Source of the DNA: Aphis gossypii | Lineage: Eukaryota; Arthropoda; Insecta; Hemiptera; Aphididae | Assembly (NCBI RefSeq): GCF_020184175.1 | Contig: NC_065531.1 | Coordinates: forward strand, 56,193,213 to 56,257,212 | DNA length: 64,000 bases | Direction: 5' to 3' | Shown here: in pieces, positions 25,201 through 37,323 of the stretch | Position numbering within the stretch: position 1 is the stretch's first letter | How the letters are laid out: every line of letters begins with the position of its first letter | The notes under the pieces: model-generated | Told to the model about the DNA's origin: nothing | Databases searched by the model: none | What the model saw: the letters and a program-made list of their open reading frames with translations, nothing else | Program-made: the position numbers and the translations under genes

Positions 25201-28200
25201 CATTATTTTTTTTATTTTTTTTGATTGAATGCAACGAGTGTTAAATTATTGATTAATTTTACGAATTAGTTAACCAATGGTAATATTACTTATTACTTAT
25301 AAAAAGTTAGCACCTATTTACACTATTTATAGATAACTGAAATTTTCAATTTCCTAAATATTTTTTTTGAAATGTCGATAAAAACATTTTGGGTTCCCAA
25401 AAAAAACTTAAAAATGTAATACGACGTTTCTTATGAGTTTAGTCTTATAGTGATTCAAAAATTATAAGAATACATAGGCACAATTTTTTTTTATTAGCAT
25501 TTGAAGTTCAAATATTGACGAAATTCGTCAAAACTATAAATATTTGTAAATTATTTTGTAGTTAAAAATGTATACAATTTTTGTATAAGTAATAATGAGT
25601 TGAAAATTTAACACAAGATTTTTCATAAGTTTGGCTTATAATAATTATAAACAAAGTTGAGAGATTGCCAATTAAAAAATCTTTATACCAAGTTTAAAGT
25701 TTTACAAAATCCAAAATTCACGCGTAAAATAATGATTATTTATTATCAAATAGTTTTAAATTTTCGTCATAGTTAAAAATCACTAGTCATAGAAACTTGA
25801 AACATACATCAGTTGTTTAAATTGGCATTTTCTTTACAATATTTAATTTTAGGGTATTGAAGTCATTAAAACATAAACTACTTTTCTCACCACCCAATGG
25901 AAAATATATATCCTAGCCCCTAGGCTGACCAATAATCTCCGTTCAGAATCGTTTTTCGTATACAATAATATCTATCACTGGATTCAAATTTAACACAATC
26001 ATTATAGTGATCTACTCTATGTCCGAAATCCACTCGATATCTATTGTACAACTGAGCGTTAACCACTTTATTATCCTTTTTTATATTGATTTTGAGGGGG
26101 GGGGGGTTATAACAACAGGTCATATTTCACCAAATTGTGTTTAAATAGATTTATTATTTCACAAATCTAATGTGTTCGAGAGAGGAATGATGTTTAAATA
26201 AATAGAAATATGTACAGGTATACAATTAATTGAGGAATTTTAAAATTAATTTTCGAAATATAATATGACCTGGGTGAATTGTATACGTCAACTTTATTTT
26301 TTTACTGTTTTACTATTTTATTTGTATTGATAATTCTTATTTTTAACTAAATTAGAGTCTAAGAAAAATATAATAAAAAATATAACTAAAAGTGTATCCA
26401 TGCATAAAAATATAAAACTTACATAATAAATAGGTAATAATATACTTATTTTTATTTTTCAGATTCTTTCTTTTGGAAGTATTATACCAGTGTTCGCCGA
26501 ATTGGATATTACCTATTCGCGGTTATCTTCAGATTTCGCGTACCTAACGTTGTACAGTTACCTGGGTATTGGTATTATCACCCTGGTGAGCTTATGTATA
26601 GCAGAACCAATCTCCGAAAAATTGGTAAACATAATACATATACATTAAGTGTACCTACACATTGCTCGAATAACCTAAAAGGCCAAAGCTTATATTTATA
26701 CAACTTGCCCTTATAAAGACCTAACCTTTAATATAATACATACACATGTAAATGTCTGTCGTTGCAGGTTTTAACGGTACCCTAGAGAAACTCTGTTGAA
26801 ATCTTTAACTCTCGTTATAAACCCCCCTCCACCAACCACTCACCCATTCTATATTTCATCGCTCTTATGCTTTAGGTATATGATGTGCGTAGTTCAAAGT
26901 TCGAGTATATTAAGTATATACTCGGTAAGCAAATAGCCCGAAGGTTTTAACATAAATTTAAACTGAAAACATCATGTGTAAAGAATTATTAATGAAGTTG
27001 GGGTCACAAAATCCAACAATTTTTTTTACATATACCTAGGTATACCTATATGTCTTGTAGTAAATCTTTTTTGAGGTAACATAATATTTAAAAACTTTAT
27101 TTATCGTAAACGATTATTATCTGTGCTACTTATAAAATAATATATAAATATATAGCTTATAACCTATATTTTTTTTTATTGATACCTTGTTTTCTAAACA
27201 ATACGATAGGTACTATACAGTATAAATATAGTAAGACAGTATTATTATACCTACCTATAATATCGAAAAAATAAAGTTTAATATTTTGAAATTTAATTTT
27301 ATATTTTGTTTCGACGAAAGTCCTCTTTTTTTATAAAAATATATTTGATTAATGAGAATTGTATATCATTGATATTATTTAATCTCAAAGTTTCTTGAGT
27401 TGACAATATGACATTTGCAGTAAAAAAAAAGTTTGTTATAAATGTATTTAACAAAAAGTAATAATTCTAAAAAAATAAAATAAAATAATAAGCAATGATT
27501 GCATAGGGTAAGTTGCATACTTGTATATACTCGTAATTTAACAACGCATTTAAAATAAATAGTGAATTTTATTTTTTTGAACTCAGTATTATAATTATTG
27601 AGTACTTATCTATCGGACAATAATGAATAAATTGTAGTTGTTTAAATATTAGTGAAGATATTGTCGATTGACCTCAATAACATTTTATATGACATATGAA
27701 AGTTTAAAAGTTGCATGCGTGTAAAGTCACACAAGTCTATCCTTTATACGCCATATAAATAAAATACAATGAAACATAACGTATTATAAGTTATAATAGA
27801 CATACAAATACGACTAAAAATATTTAGAATACATATTTTAATACTTAACATTTCTTTATTGGGACAGTAATTAATATTGGTGTCCATTTACTATTGCATC
27901 TTTTAACTAAAATATCAAGTATTGTGCAAAATAGTTACCTATTTTACGAGTTTACCACCAACAATTAAATTTCCTTTTCCACTTTTGAAACAATTGAAAT
28001 TATAGTATAAAGTTATTCGTTAATTTCAATTTGCTCTAAGTGCAAAAAACGTATACACATATTCGATTAGATGTAAAAAATCATTCATGATAAGATTGTG
28101 GTACCTACTATGATTGTTATATGTACGATTATTTGATCGTAAGATTGTTTTCAATCTTAAATATCATGAGATTATTATTATTTATTTTCATGATTTCGTT

Positions 28201-30629
28201 AGGTTAGGTTAATGTATAACCCCGGAGTTCATTGCTCCATTCAATTAGTATGAACTCAACTCGTATTAAAGTATTTAATATTTATACCTACCACTCATGA
28301 TTTTTACATATTAAATAATTTTATTTTAAATCGTAGATGGTTGGTAGGTATATAGATTTTGATTTATTTCTACAAATACGTTTATTATTTTGGACATATG
28401 CATTGTAATTTTCTATATCTTTCACCGATTTTCGATTGATGATTATCAGTAATCACCATTAGGTATTTCATATTATATTCATATTATAGTATACCTAATG
28501 GCTAATATACTAATTCTGACAAAATAATAATAATAATATAATGGATTTTAATATTTTAATAGGTGTGAGCTTTTCCAATTAAATATGAGTCATGTATGTA
28601 TTATAGTTATCTACATGACGAAATGCTTTAAATAAACTTAATAAACACTACGTATGTCCGTACACGTCATAAAAATTTCACACGATAAATTGCTTAAAGG
28701 TACCCGCTATATAATAATAATATAATAATCCGGCTAATTCGACGACATTACTTGCCGCCATCGTCGTCAACGCACACGCACACACAGGAAAGGGATGTCG
28801 AACATATAACGAAGGGTTAATATGACCCTATATGGCTATATATATACATAATATATATATATATTAAACACGCACCTACACACATAAATTATACGCGTCT
28901 GTGTGCAGGTAAAATTAATGAGCCAGCTATATTGGGTGTAAAAAATTCATTGTCATATGTTGCCGAGGGAAAAACTCGCGTGTTGAACAACCAAAGTAGA
29001 GGAAGGAGGTCCGTTATAATTTCGTATGTTATTATTATATTTTACCGGCGTGACAGAAAATTGGATGCGAAATATAATAACAACACGCGCGCGACCCACA
29101 CACACACACACATACTATAGCTAGCCTGACGATCAATATCACCCGGCTGATTGTTGGTATGTTTCGCAAAACACACCGCGAGCCTCCGCGGTATGTTCGA
29201 TATTTAATAAAATTACGTGGGCATACAGTCATAGCACTTGAATGAATTAAAATTAAACAGAACTCCTGTTCCGGAACTTGTTTTTACAATATAAATATTT
29301 AAATCCGCCGAAATAATGACATATTTATCGGGAGGCAGTGTAATCAGCCAGAGTTTTATAAACTATTAACAATACACCAAACTAGTGAAATTTGTTTTTT
29401 GAAAATTATAGAATTTATTATTTTTTTATTGGTAGGTATTTAAAAGATATTTTTGCACACGTATGTATTCGTAGTTATTAACAAATGATCATGACGTATT
29501 AAATAACTTCGCAATATTAAATCTGGGAGTGTATTTGGGTCGAACGTCCGTTGCTTTCTGAAAACTGTCAAATCTTTCTCTCCTTCCGCCAATCTAATCA
29601 AATATTCTTAGATACATATTTGTGTCACGCCATAAAATCAACTGTCCGGATACGTTTTTAATTTTATTTTTACTGTCCCCCGGCCAAGTGCACACGTGCT
29701 CGCGGATGTTATTCCCTAATTATTATATTATACTGTCATTGTTTTTGATGTTGTTACATCGTGTGTTGTCGTTTCTAGGCTCTATACTCTTCGTGTCTGG
29801 CCGTGATCATGCACCTGATATCGGCAGTTTGTATCATTATCGACGTGTTCGGCCACGAGTATTTATGGGGATTGCGGCTCATCAGCGGACTGTGCGCTGG
29901 GGCAAACTCTGTGGCCTACGGATGGGAAGTGTTGTACACGACGAAATTTGTCCATCACTGAGGACGCGATGACGGCCTTCTACGCCGGAAAAACCGGAAA
30001 AAAGAAACGACGATTGCTCGAAAAATTAATATACTTATAATAGGTATCTTTTTTTGTCCTCTCCTATAGGTACTATATTATTATTATTTAATTCTCCGTC
30101 ACCGTATTATCGTATAGCACATGTATATAAAGCAGTATAAGCGTCGCTATCGTAATAATTGTACAGGTATACCAATATATGTTATTATATAAATATACTT
30201 TTTATGATATATTATAATATATATCATCTGATAATATTTAACATAATAATTTATCAATTTATTATTAATAGCTGATGCAGCAAACGTTGTTTTGCCTATA
30301 AAGAACTGTTTTTAAATTGTATTACACTGTATACGGCATTGGCTATGAAAAGAATTTCGAATTAAACTATAAGTATACCCTCTGCAGCTGTAGTTTTTAA
30401 ATTTCTGTCGAACACGATATTATTTACCGAACGCAAAAAAAAAAACAAATGTACCATACTCGTGTCATTGACTGTAATTCATTATTATTAATAATATACT
30501 GTCGACCTTACCTGATTTGTCTTTGACGGCATTTTGGGCGGCGGCCAGATGCGGTACGACCGCAATGACAACGGCGGCGATGATTATCGCGGCAGCCGGT
30601 GGCCACCGTGGTCGTCGTCGTGTAGCCAT
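16252..30629 (-). CDS. Secreted transcobalamin/intrinsic-factor-like protein
   Basis: Seven exons read from right to left: 30629-30512, 20185-19865, 19739-19602, 18895-18735, 17785-17602, 17449-17179 and 16468-16252. All junctions keep phase and total 1410 nt, encoding 469 residues. Exon 1 is a signal peptide: an Arg-rich start, a run of Ala/Ile/Val, then AAAQ. Exons 2-5 form the alpha/alpha-barrel of the cobalamin-binding family, with RSKDWGWGTGTDTAQAIVAM, DSLSVAILALQC and GGFGSLHTTALAIRALQ. Exons 6-7 form the C-terminal beta domain (DUF4430 type), with an NVTVSYSLW start, five N-glycosylation sequons in exon 6 and a final APTGVDDLIVQNGEHYLFWY. In vertebrates this family carries vitamin B12; insect relatives are known but their ligand is uncertain. 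The Cys in ALQC is kept while its usual Cys partner after WN is Arg here, so a disulphide seems lost. Confidence 0.88.
16934..17110. mobile_element. 177-bp hAT-like MITE with perfect 8-bp target duplication
   Basis: The element starts CAGTGAGTGATGTTACTA and ends TAGTTACGCTACTG, inverted relative to each other. It is flanked by identical 8-mers atgtacat at 16926-16933 and 17111-17118. It lies in the last intron of the transcobalamin-like gene. The intact duplication suggests a fairly recent insertion. Confidence 0.85.
21937..29961 (+). CDS. Small four-transmembrane (MARVEL-like) protein, paralogue 1
   Basis: Three exons in phase 0: 21937-21987, 26463-26624 and 29779-29961, encoding 131 residues. 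It starts MTSLISSIIFRLKLAQV and ends KFVHH. Four hydrophobic segments can be seen. The first follows the exon 1/2 join (ILSFGSIIPVF). The second is LGIGIITLVSLCIA, the third is CLAVIMHLISAVCIIIDVF and the fourth, weaker one is GLRLISGLCAGANSVAYGW. Size and helix spacing resemble MARVEL-type membrane proteins, but I cannot name a family and assign no function. A paralogue with the same intron positions lies at 43000-51935. This gene lies wholly inside the first intron of the transcobalamin-like gene on the opposite strand. The last exon is the most GC-rich part. Confidence 0.78.
24190..24700 (+). repeat. Dispersed AT-rich repeat, copy B
   Basis: Carries the same block order as the copy at 13620-14090: CTAACTACAAAATAATTTG, a TCTAATTTTAAA block, TATAAAAATATATTG, ATTTTCGATATTG and finally AATTTTGTCGAATTC. 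It lies within intron 1 of the nested membrane-protein gene. Confidence 0.55.
25430..25800 (-). repeat. Dispersed AT-rich repeat, copy C (inverted)
   Basis: Reverse-complement copy of the family: TTATTTTGTAGTTAAAAAT and a GACGAAATTCGTCAAAA block appear in the opposite order to copies A and B. Copies B and C form a loose inverted pair in the same intron. Confidence 0.45.
26095..26107. repeat. G-run (G13-type homopolymer)
   Basis: A homopolymeric G run sits beside a short pyrimidine-rich patch at 25870-25925. The surrounding minus-strand ORF (67 codons) has no recognisable domain. Confidence 0.6.
28750..29115. repeat. CA-rich microsatellites in intron 2 of the membrane-protein gene
   Basis: Several CA/CG dinucleotide tracts lie here (cgcacacgcacacaca near 28771 and an ACACAC run at 29096-29111), plus a TA run near 28830-28863. 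This GC-richer patch has no exon I can support. Confidence 0.65.
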
Positions 30630-31130
30630 ATGACTACGGTGGTGCGACTACGCGGTGGTGCCGGGACATCGAGCCGACGCGTACTTCGCGGCGTCAGTGG
30701 CGGCGGCGGCGGCGTCAGTGAGGGTTCCCGACCAGTTGCGCCGCGTGCGCGTTCGATAAGCTGCCGCCGTCGCGCCGAAGCTGCTGGCCACGCCTACCCC
30801 GCAACGGTCAACGCGACGCCACCGCTAGGCATCTGTGGCGCCTGTACGTCGCCGCGGTGATCGGCGAGGGGAAGCGCGGGGTTGAGCGGATAGCGCAAGG
30901 GGTTGTAAACGGGGGAAAATAACCTAGATCGCATTTCTTTTTATTTCTTTTTATTTCTTATACCCTCATCCCCGTCCGACGAGTGGTAGCCGGTGCCGTC
31001 GTTATACGGTGCGCACACCTCTGCTCGCATCCATCGTCAACGCAGCAGCAGCGAGAGGAGATATAAATATGATGAGGTTAGTCGGAAGGAAGCCCGCTGC
31101 TGTACGCGACCGACGCACTTGCCGGATGAA
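30530..31130 (-). promoter_or_regulatory. CpG-rich island at the start of the transcobalamin-like gene
   Basis: In a region that is otherwise strongly AT-rich, about 600 bases covering exon 1 and its upstream side are GC- and CpG-dense, with GGCGGC repeats at 30690-30717. The position, directly over the signal-peptide exon and upstream of it on the minus strand, suits a promoter and 5' UTR. The plus-strand ORF at 30534-30860 is antisense to the signal peptide and is not a gene. Confidence 0.55.
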
Positions 31131-31137
31131 GTAAACA

Positions 31138-31180
31138 TATATATATATATATATATATGTGTGTGTATGTGTATTGTGTA
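31138..31180. repeat. TA and GT microsatellite
   Basis: A (TA)n run passes directly into GTGTGTGT. The reading frames through it, at 30993-31343 on plus and 31002-31253 on minus, are repeat-derived Ile-Tyr and Val-Cys strings and not genes. Confidence 0.8.
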
Positions 31181-34100
31181 TATAAATGTGGTTTCGGACG
31201 TGAGTGGTGCGGATGAAGGAGAAATGAATATTTCCGGCACGATTGAAAATCAATTTACCCTACCACGGTTAGGTCGCAAACGCGGCGCGGTTAGAAGAAA
31301 TGCCAAAAATTCTGTAGAAAGAAAAAAACGAAGATTATATTAATATATACGATCATTCCGTTTATTAAATCGTATATTATACTATGGTATAATGCCGTCG
31401 TTATAATATATATATATATTATAAAAGTACTGCAAAGGTACCTAGGTACTTGGTCGAAATTCCTTTGAGTATGAAATTGCTCTTATATCGCTAATGCGAT
31501 ATTGATGAATTCTGCCGCACCATAATATATAGCGTAATACTTACATACATACATAAATTTATACCATATACTTGCACCGTTGTTGAATAAAGTTCAGCCG
31601 AGAAAATATATAATATCGACGAATATCGTGAACAATAGTGCTGCTGTTTTAGTTATATACAAGTTTAAGTTATATCTTATATACAAATACATATTTTAAT
31701 ACTGAATACATGGCAACGCATAGAAAATTGTGTAATTTTATTGTATCATGTACATATACTATATATATGTAATATGTGTATAATACATGTTTTAAAAGTC
31801 ATTGGTAACAGTTGTACTTAAATACATTATTTAAAGTAATACTTAACTACCATGTTACTGCGCCCATGTATATATTGTATAATAATCCTTACGGTCTACA
31901 TTAGCCTGAAATGTATCTACGCATTACTTAATGTGTTCGAATCATATTATTTGTTTGTAAAACTGTACGCTGTACTTTTATACTTTTACTTTCCACCAAA
32001 ATATTCATAAATATAAAATACTACAAAATAGATAATACCACGAAAGATTACCGATCATAATAATTCACTGTATTTAATACTTTAAGTTTTATACTGATTT
32101 TAATACTATTGATGTATCAAATAACTAAAAACTTATTTACTATAATTAAATGTATACACGAAGTATCATATTATAATATGAAACACGTTATCAACCTTCG
32201 GCATCTTTTGCATTTTAAAACATAACCGTCGATCGATTTCGTCCCGAGGATTTTTGGAAGATTTAGCCGTTTAAGCCTTTGAAGTAAACAAAACTTTGTA
32301 GTATATACATTTTCTGCTTGTGGAATATTCAATGTTGATATATAAAATTATCAAAGTTTTTATCCATAATGGCGATAACATAACGATCATAGGCGTAAAT
32401 CAGGTACAGTTATTGTGATAGGGGAAGAGCCATAACAATCTAAATCCCTATATAGGTACTTAATTCTTAAATACAATAAAAATGTTTTTCTCTGCTTGAA
32501 AATGTGTAAAAGTATAATATAAAGTTCATATTATTTATTGATTTTATTAGTATTTGTTTAAAAATAACGAACATTTACAAACAATTTTGACGTTTACATT
32601 TTTTTTGATAATAATCTTTTATAAACTATTCAATTTAAATACCTAAAGTTTGATTATATATAATTCATAAGGACTTTCATAAATTGTTTTTATTGAAATA
32701 AAAATAAAATTTTCTATAAAATAATATTAGGTAACTAAAATGTTATAAACTAAAATATTATTTATGAGTTATGATAGACTTAAATACTTTCGAGACTTTA
32801 TTATTACTTATACTGTAATAATTTATTATTAATTTTTTTATAGATTTTAGATTAATTTTTAGTAGTATACAATTTTTTGAATAAGTTAAGGCCCAGTATT
32901 GAGACTTGCTAAAGTGATACAATGTTCCTTATCCAAGCTGTTCAGGAATTTTAAGTATCAAAAAAAAGCTTTATTTGAAAATAAAAAATAAAAAATAATT
33001 TATTTGGGTTTGCTCGGAACACTTTTTTCGTGTATATCTAATGATTCTTCTTGTACGGCAGTATTCCAGACCCTATATCGAAAATCACTCTCCGATTCTC
33101 CATTACTCCAATAATTATTTCCGTTCACTCTATACACAATTACACAAGTAATTCATATGAAAATAATGAAATTTTATGAAATTATTTATTAGTTTTAATA
33201 CCTAAAAAAATATACAACATAGCACTTTTTAAATGGACATTTTGGACTCTGTTTATAAAGAAAAATATAAAATTTTTTTTTCTTTATTCATTTTTAAAAG
33301 CTAAGCCTCCAAAGCCCTTTTCCTGATTTCCACCAATAATTACGAAAATGCAATTGATTGTGTTCAATGTAAAACAAATTATAGTGTATAAAATCAATAT
33401 TTTAAATTACAACTACCTATATAGACTGTGTTTTGTGTATTACGTATATACATGTAATATGCATACACCAACACATTTATTATGTATTTATGTATTGACT
33501 AATAAAGGCTAAATAAATAATATTAAACAATGATAGTTGACATTTATATTTTGTAAGTAGGTAGTTATTATTTAATATTGTTAAAAATATATAAATAAAT
33601 CTATTTATTTCAAATATTTAATACAGTCAAATAGTATAATATTATACGTGGGTACGAGTGATACGACGTCTGTTTAAGAACAATATGGAATTCTTTTTAA
33701 AACTAAAATTACTATTTTTTTTAAAAGATTGTAATTTATTATTTCCCATATTCGCTACAAAATACAAAAATATTAATTACAAAAAAACTATTGGTCTGAA
33801 TTTCGATCTAGATACATCAACATTAAACAAAAAAAAATCAAATACTTAACAGTTTACAGAAGAAGAAGGAGGTTTTCATCGACTGAAAAAAAGTTAGTGT
33901 CGCCCTTGTTACTTCTTCATTAATAATGGTATAGAAAAGAATAAAAGTTTTAGACTATTATTAACTCTGCTTACATGTCCTTAATAGGTGCGTATAGAAT
34001 AGGTGTAGATCGTGAACTTCGCAGGACCGATAGGTAGGTAAATATACGGTGGTTTAATAAATTCATATATAAAAAAGTGCTGTACAAATATGCTAATTTG

Positions 34101-34964
34101 GTTGGTATCGATTAAGTTTTCGAGTTTAAACCTTGAGTCATCAGCCACGATAAACAAAATAATATTACCTATGTAATATGTATAATTATTTATTAAATTT
34201 ATTAAGTTATATATTTTACTATATTATATTCTATATATGATTGTACAACAGGCAGACATATATAAATATATTATTAATATAACACAATAAACTGCAGAAA
34301 TAGTGCACATACAAATCGTACAAATATTGTTCGTTTTTACATTTTTGGTTGAATACATCCAAAAAATCTGTGGAACTGTCGTTGACAACTACGTAAAATA
34401 ATGACAATAAACCTTAAATTAAATATCAATAAATTTTATCAAATAATAAAGTATATTGGATTACTTTTAAAGTTTATAATGTAACTTTGATGTGGTTTAA
34501 AGTTGCTCTAGAAAGCGTATGACATGGTCACATGAAATTTATTTAATAAACTTTTACAACTCATTCATACACGCGTGTTACCTGTAAGTTGTAACTCATT
34601 GGGTATAGTTGCGATAGTCACGTGCGTTCTTTACTTTGGTACTGCGTAGTGAGTAGATACATAATATAATAATTTGATATCTATGTATTATCTAATATTA
34701 TGGTTTATACATGTAGTTAATTATTCTGAGTGTATATACAAAAACTTTTTTATTGCTTTAACAATGTTTTTGTATTATTGTTCGACATTATTGTGATTCG
34801 TTAATACAATACCGTCTGTTTTCTGGACATCGCAAACGAATATAAATTACCGTCAATGCTGTAAACTTAAACAGTATTATGATTTATAATAATGGTTATT
34901 TGAGAATTTTTCTCGATGTTTACAGTTTTAATTTTAACAAAATCACAGAGAACAAAAATACGAT

Positions 34965-35175
34965 AATGCCCTAGCCTTCAACACCCTGCTGTATTGTCGT
35001 TGCGTACAGTATATAACATGTCGTCTCGATGATAAATGTGGCGCCAAGAAGACCCAAGCGAGTGTAACGAATCAGATGAGTCAGCTTTGCGAAGGGGACC
35101 CACAGCTTTTAAGACCCTTTGTTGGTTTGTCGATAATCACGCAGAACTGTATATACAGTGTGTAAATATGTAGAA
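34965..35175 (+). other. GC-rich patch with candidate exon
   Basis: About 200 bases with much higher GC than either side. From an ATG at 35036 a frame stays open for 42 codons, starting MWRQEDPSECNESDESALRR, up to a possible donor (TGT|GTAAAT at 35162), with a stop ten bases later at 35171. The composition is unlike chance frames nearby. I do not recognise the peptide and found no partner exon, so this may be a first exon, a transposon piece or a regulatory element. Confidence 0.3.
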
Positions 35176-37257
35176 AACGCATAGGTTCAGATTAATCTAA
35201 TATTTTAAGTTTTTTTATATAGGTACTAAAACTATATAATATACAACTATATTATACAAAAAAACTAAAATCCAAGCAATACAAACTAGATATATCATTA
35301 CGGTGACATGCTAAGCATTTCACTTTAGAGATAGAAGTACAAGTAGTATTCTATTTTTTTTCTTTAAGAAATTGAATTGATTAAATTATTATTACTTATA
35401 TTACTATTAAATTTAAATCAATCCTGGACTATTTTAATAATAAAACATAACATTTATATAAAAAATATTGTTGGATCAAAAAATAATTAAAACTTATTAA
35501 AACATCAGTTTGTTCTTAAACGTATACTGGTATACAATATATAATATATAATATATATGTATAACTATAATTACATAAAATTTAATTTATCTAATTGCCT
35601 AAAGTACGTTTATCTGTATTTCCGACAGCCTGAATTTCAATGGTATATATACATAGAACTTAGTATTTTAGGGGATTGAAAATTAATTTTTGTCAGTAAA
35701 GTTTCCTTTAAAAATTGTATATTATGGTTTATGAATTGTGGTACACTACTATAGTTTCTCCACTTTTATTAAGAAACACACCTTGATATAGTTTATTAGT
35801 ATTTTTTATCGTGGTAATTTATGCATATATTAAATTATTTTAAGTCGGTCTAAAAAATATATTCATAGAAATTTTTTAAAATTAAAAATATAATCATCCA
35901 AACCATAATAAACATAATAAAAAGCACACGGTGTCTCTTTTAAACTCTTGAATCCTGATCAGTCCATCACGTACCTACACTTTTACTCTGTCGCTTTTAA
36001 CTTCAAAAATATCAAAATACTTAATAATTCTAAAAATTAAATATCGCTATTGAAATTTTTTTTCGATCTTACTTCATTAATCAATCCTTCCTTTTCTTCC
36101 TTACCATTGTTTTAAATGCACATCATAAATAAATAATAACAATTAACAATATTAAGTGTATCCCAAAGTCTATGATTATTTATCTATATTGATATTTATT
36201 TAATTATCAATGTATATATTCATTAGAATACTTTATAATTACTCCTGTGCACATCATCTTAAACGGATTTCAATGATATTATTATCTTATTAATAACTGC
36301 AAAAATAATTGATTAACAAACAATTTTATCGATGTGCGGCTTTATTCATCACTTTCCTCTATCACATTCTTGTCATACCTACTTTTATATCATCAGATAT
36401 AATTTTAACAATTTTATAATATAAATTATATTATTTATATAAATAATAAAATAAATAACTTAAATTAATTTATAAAAAACTTTAAAAGTAAATATTAAAT
36501 AATATTGCAGTATATGTGATATCCCATGGTTACATTTATTATAATAATTAAATTAATACGACGAATTAGTACTTGTTTCATGAAAATTAAAATAATCTAA
36601 CCCCCCATTGTATATCACGCGAATAATAATTTTAAATGTCAAAAACATGACATTTTCCATTGTCCAGAAAAGTTAATAGAGCAATGACCTTTAGTGTGCA
36701 CTTCAATAGTGTAATATTAAGACACGATACTACAATATCATTATTCACTTATCATGTTTAAAATACATATAATTTTGTAAAAAAAAATGCATATTAAACG
36801 TTAGTTAATGTTTGAATTGTAAAAGAATGAACAAAAAAAATACCTCCATGCTTCTGTAGCAGTAAAATAATAATAATCACTTGTTAATTGCAGTTGTCAT
36901 ATCATATTAAATGTCATAGATATAATTTTAAAATAATAATTTTCGTTTTTATTAAAATGTCAACTTTTGAGTTAAATTATTTTTATTTTGTACACATTGA
37001 TAGTATTTCTATTTTTAAAACATCTATCTGACGAAAGTTGTTACTAATTTTTAGAGTTCACGTGAAATTACGCAATACACTTATATATAGTTATACCGGC
37101 AGAAATAGTTTTTATACTACTCTTGGCGGTTTGAAGTAGTGCTCTTTTCAACAATTCGTTGCAAACTTCTCACAAGTTGTTAAATATTTGTGAGTAATCT
37201 GTATATTTCTCTGCAGTCTGTATTAAATCGTGCTTATAGCTATAACTATTTGTTATA

Positions 37258-37279
37258 TATGTGTGTGTGTGCGCGCGCG

Positions 37280-37321
<42 letters not shown>
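37258..37321. repeat. (GT)n microsatellite with an internal GC block
   Basis: An uninterrupted alternating purine-pyrimidine tract of about 64 bases: GT repeats, a GCGCGCGCGC block, CTCG, then a long GT run. Such tracts can adopt Z-DNA and mutate quickly in length. Confidence 0.95.

Positions 37322-37323
<2 letters not shown>

Larger units (their letters stand above)
20186..30511 (-). other. Intron 1 of the transcobalamin-like gene, hosting a nested gene
   Basis: The donor is G|GTAAGG at 30511 and the acceptor TTACAG ends at 20186, both on the minus strand. The phases on each side match: exon 1 ends with one extra base and exon 2 completes the codon to give ...DKSELQRAIDWL. The intron contains the complete plus-strand four-helix gene, two copies of a dispersed repeat and CA-rich microsatellites. 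Confidence 0.82.

Noticed and set aside
28199..28212. Interstitial TTAGG telomere-like repeat
   Set aside because: Fewer than three units; expected by chance in AT-rich DNA.
30534..30860. 108-codon plus-strand Gly/Arg-rich ORF
   Set aside because: It is antisense to the signal-peptide exon and its GC-rich promoter; high GC lowers stop frequency and explains its length.
30993..31343. 116-codon plus-strand ORF and minus-strand shadows
   Set aside because: They run through a TA/GT microsatellite that encodes meaningless Ile-Tyr and Cys-Val repeats.
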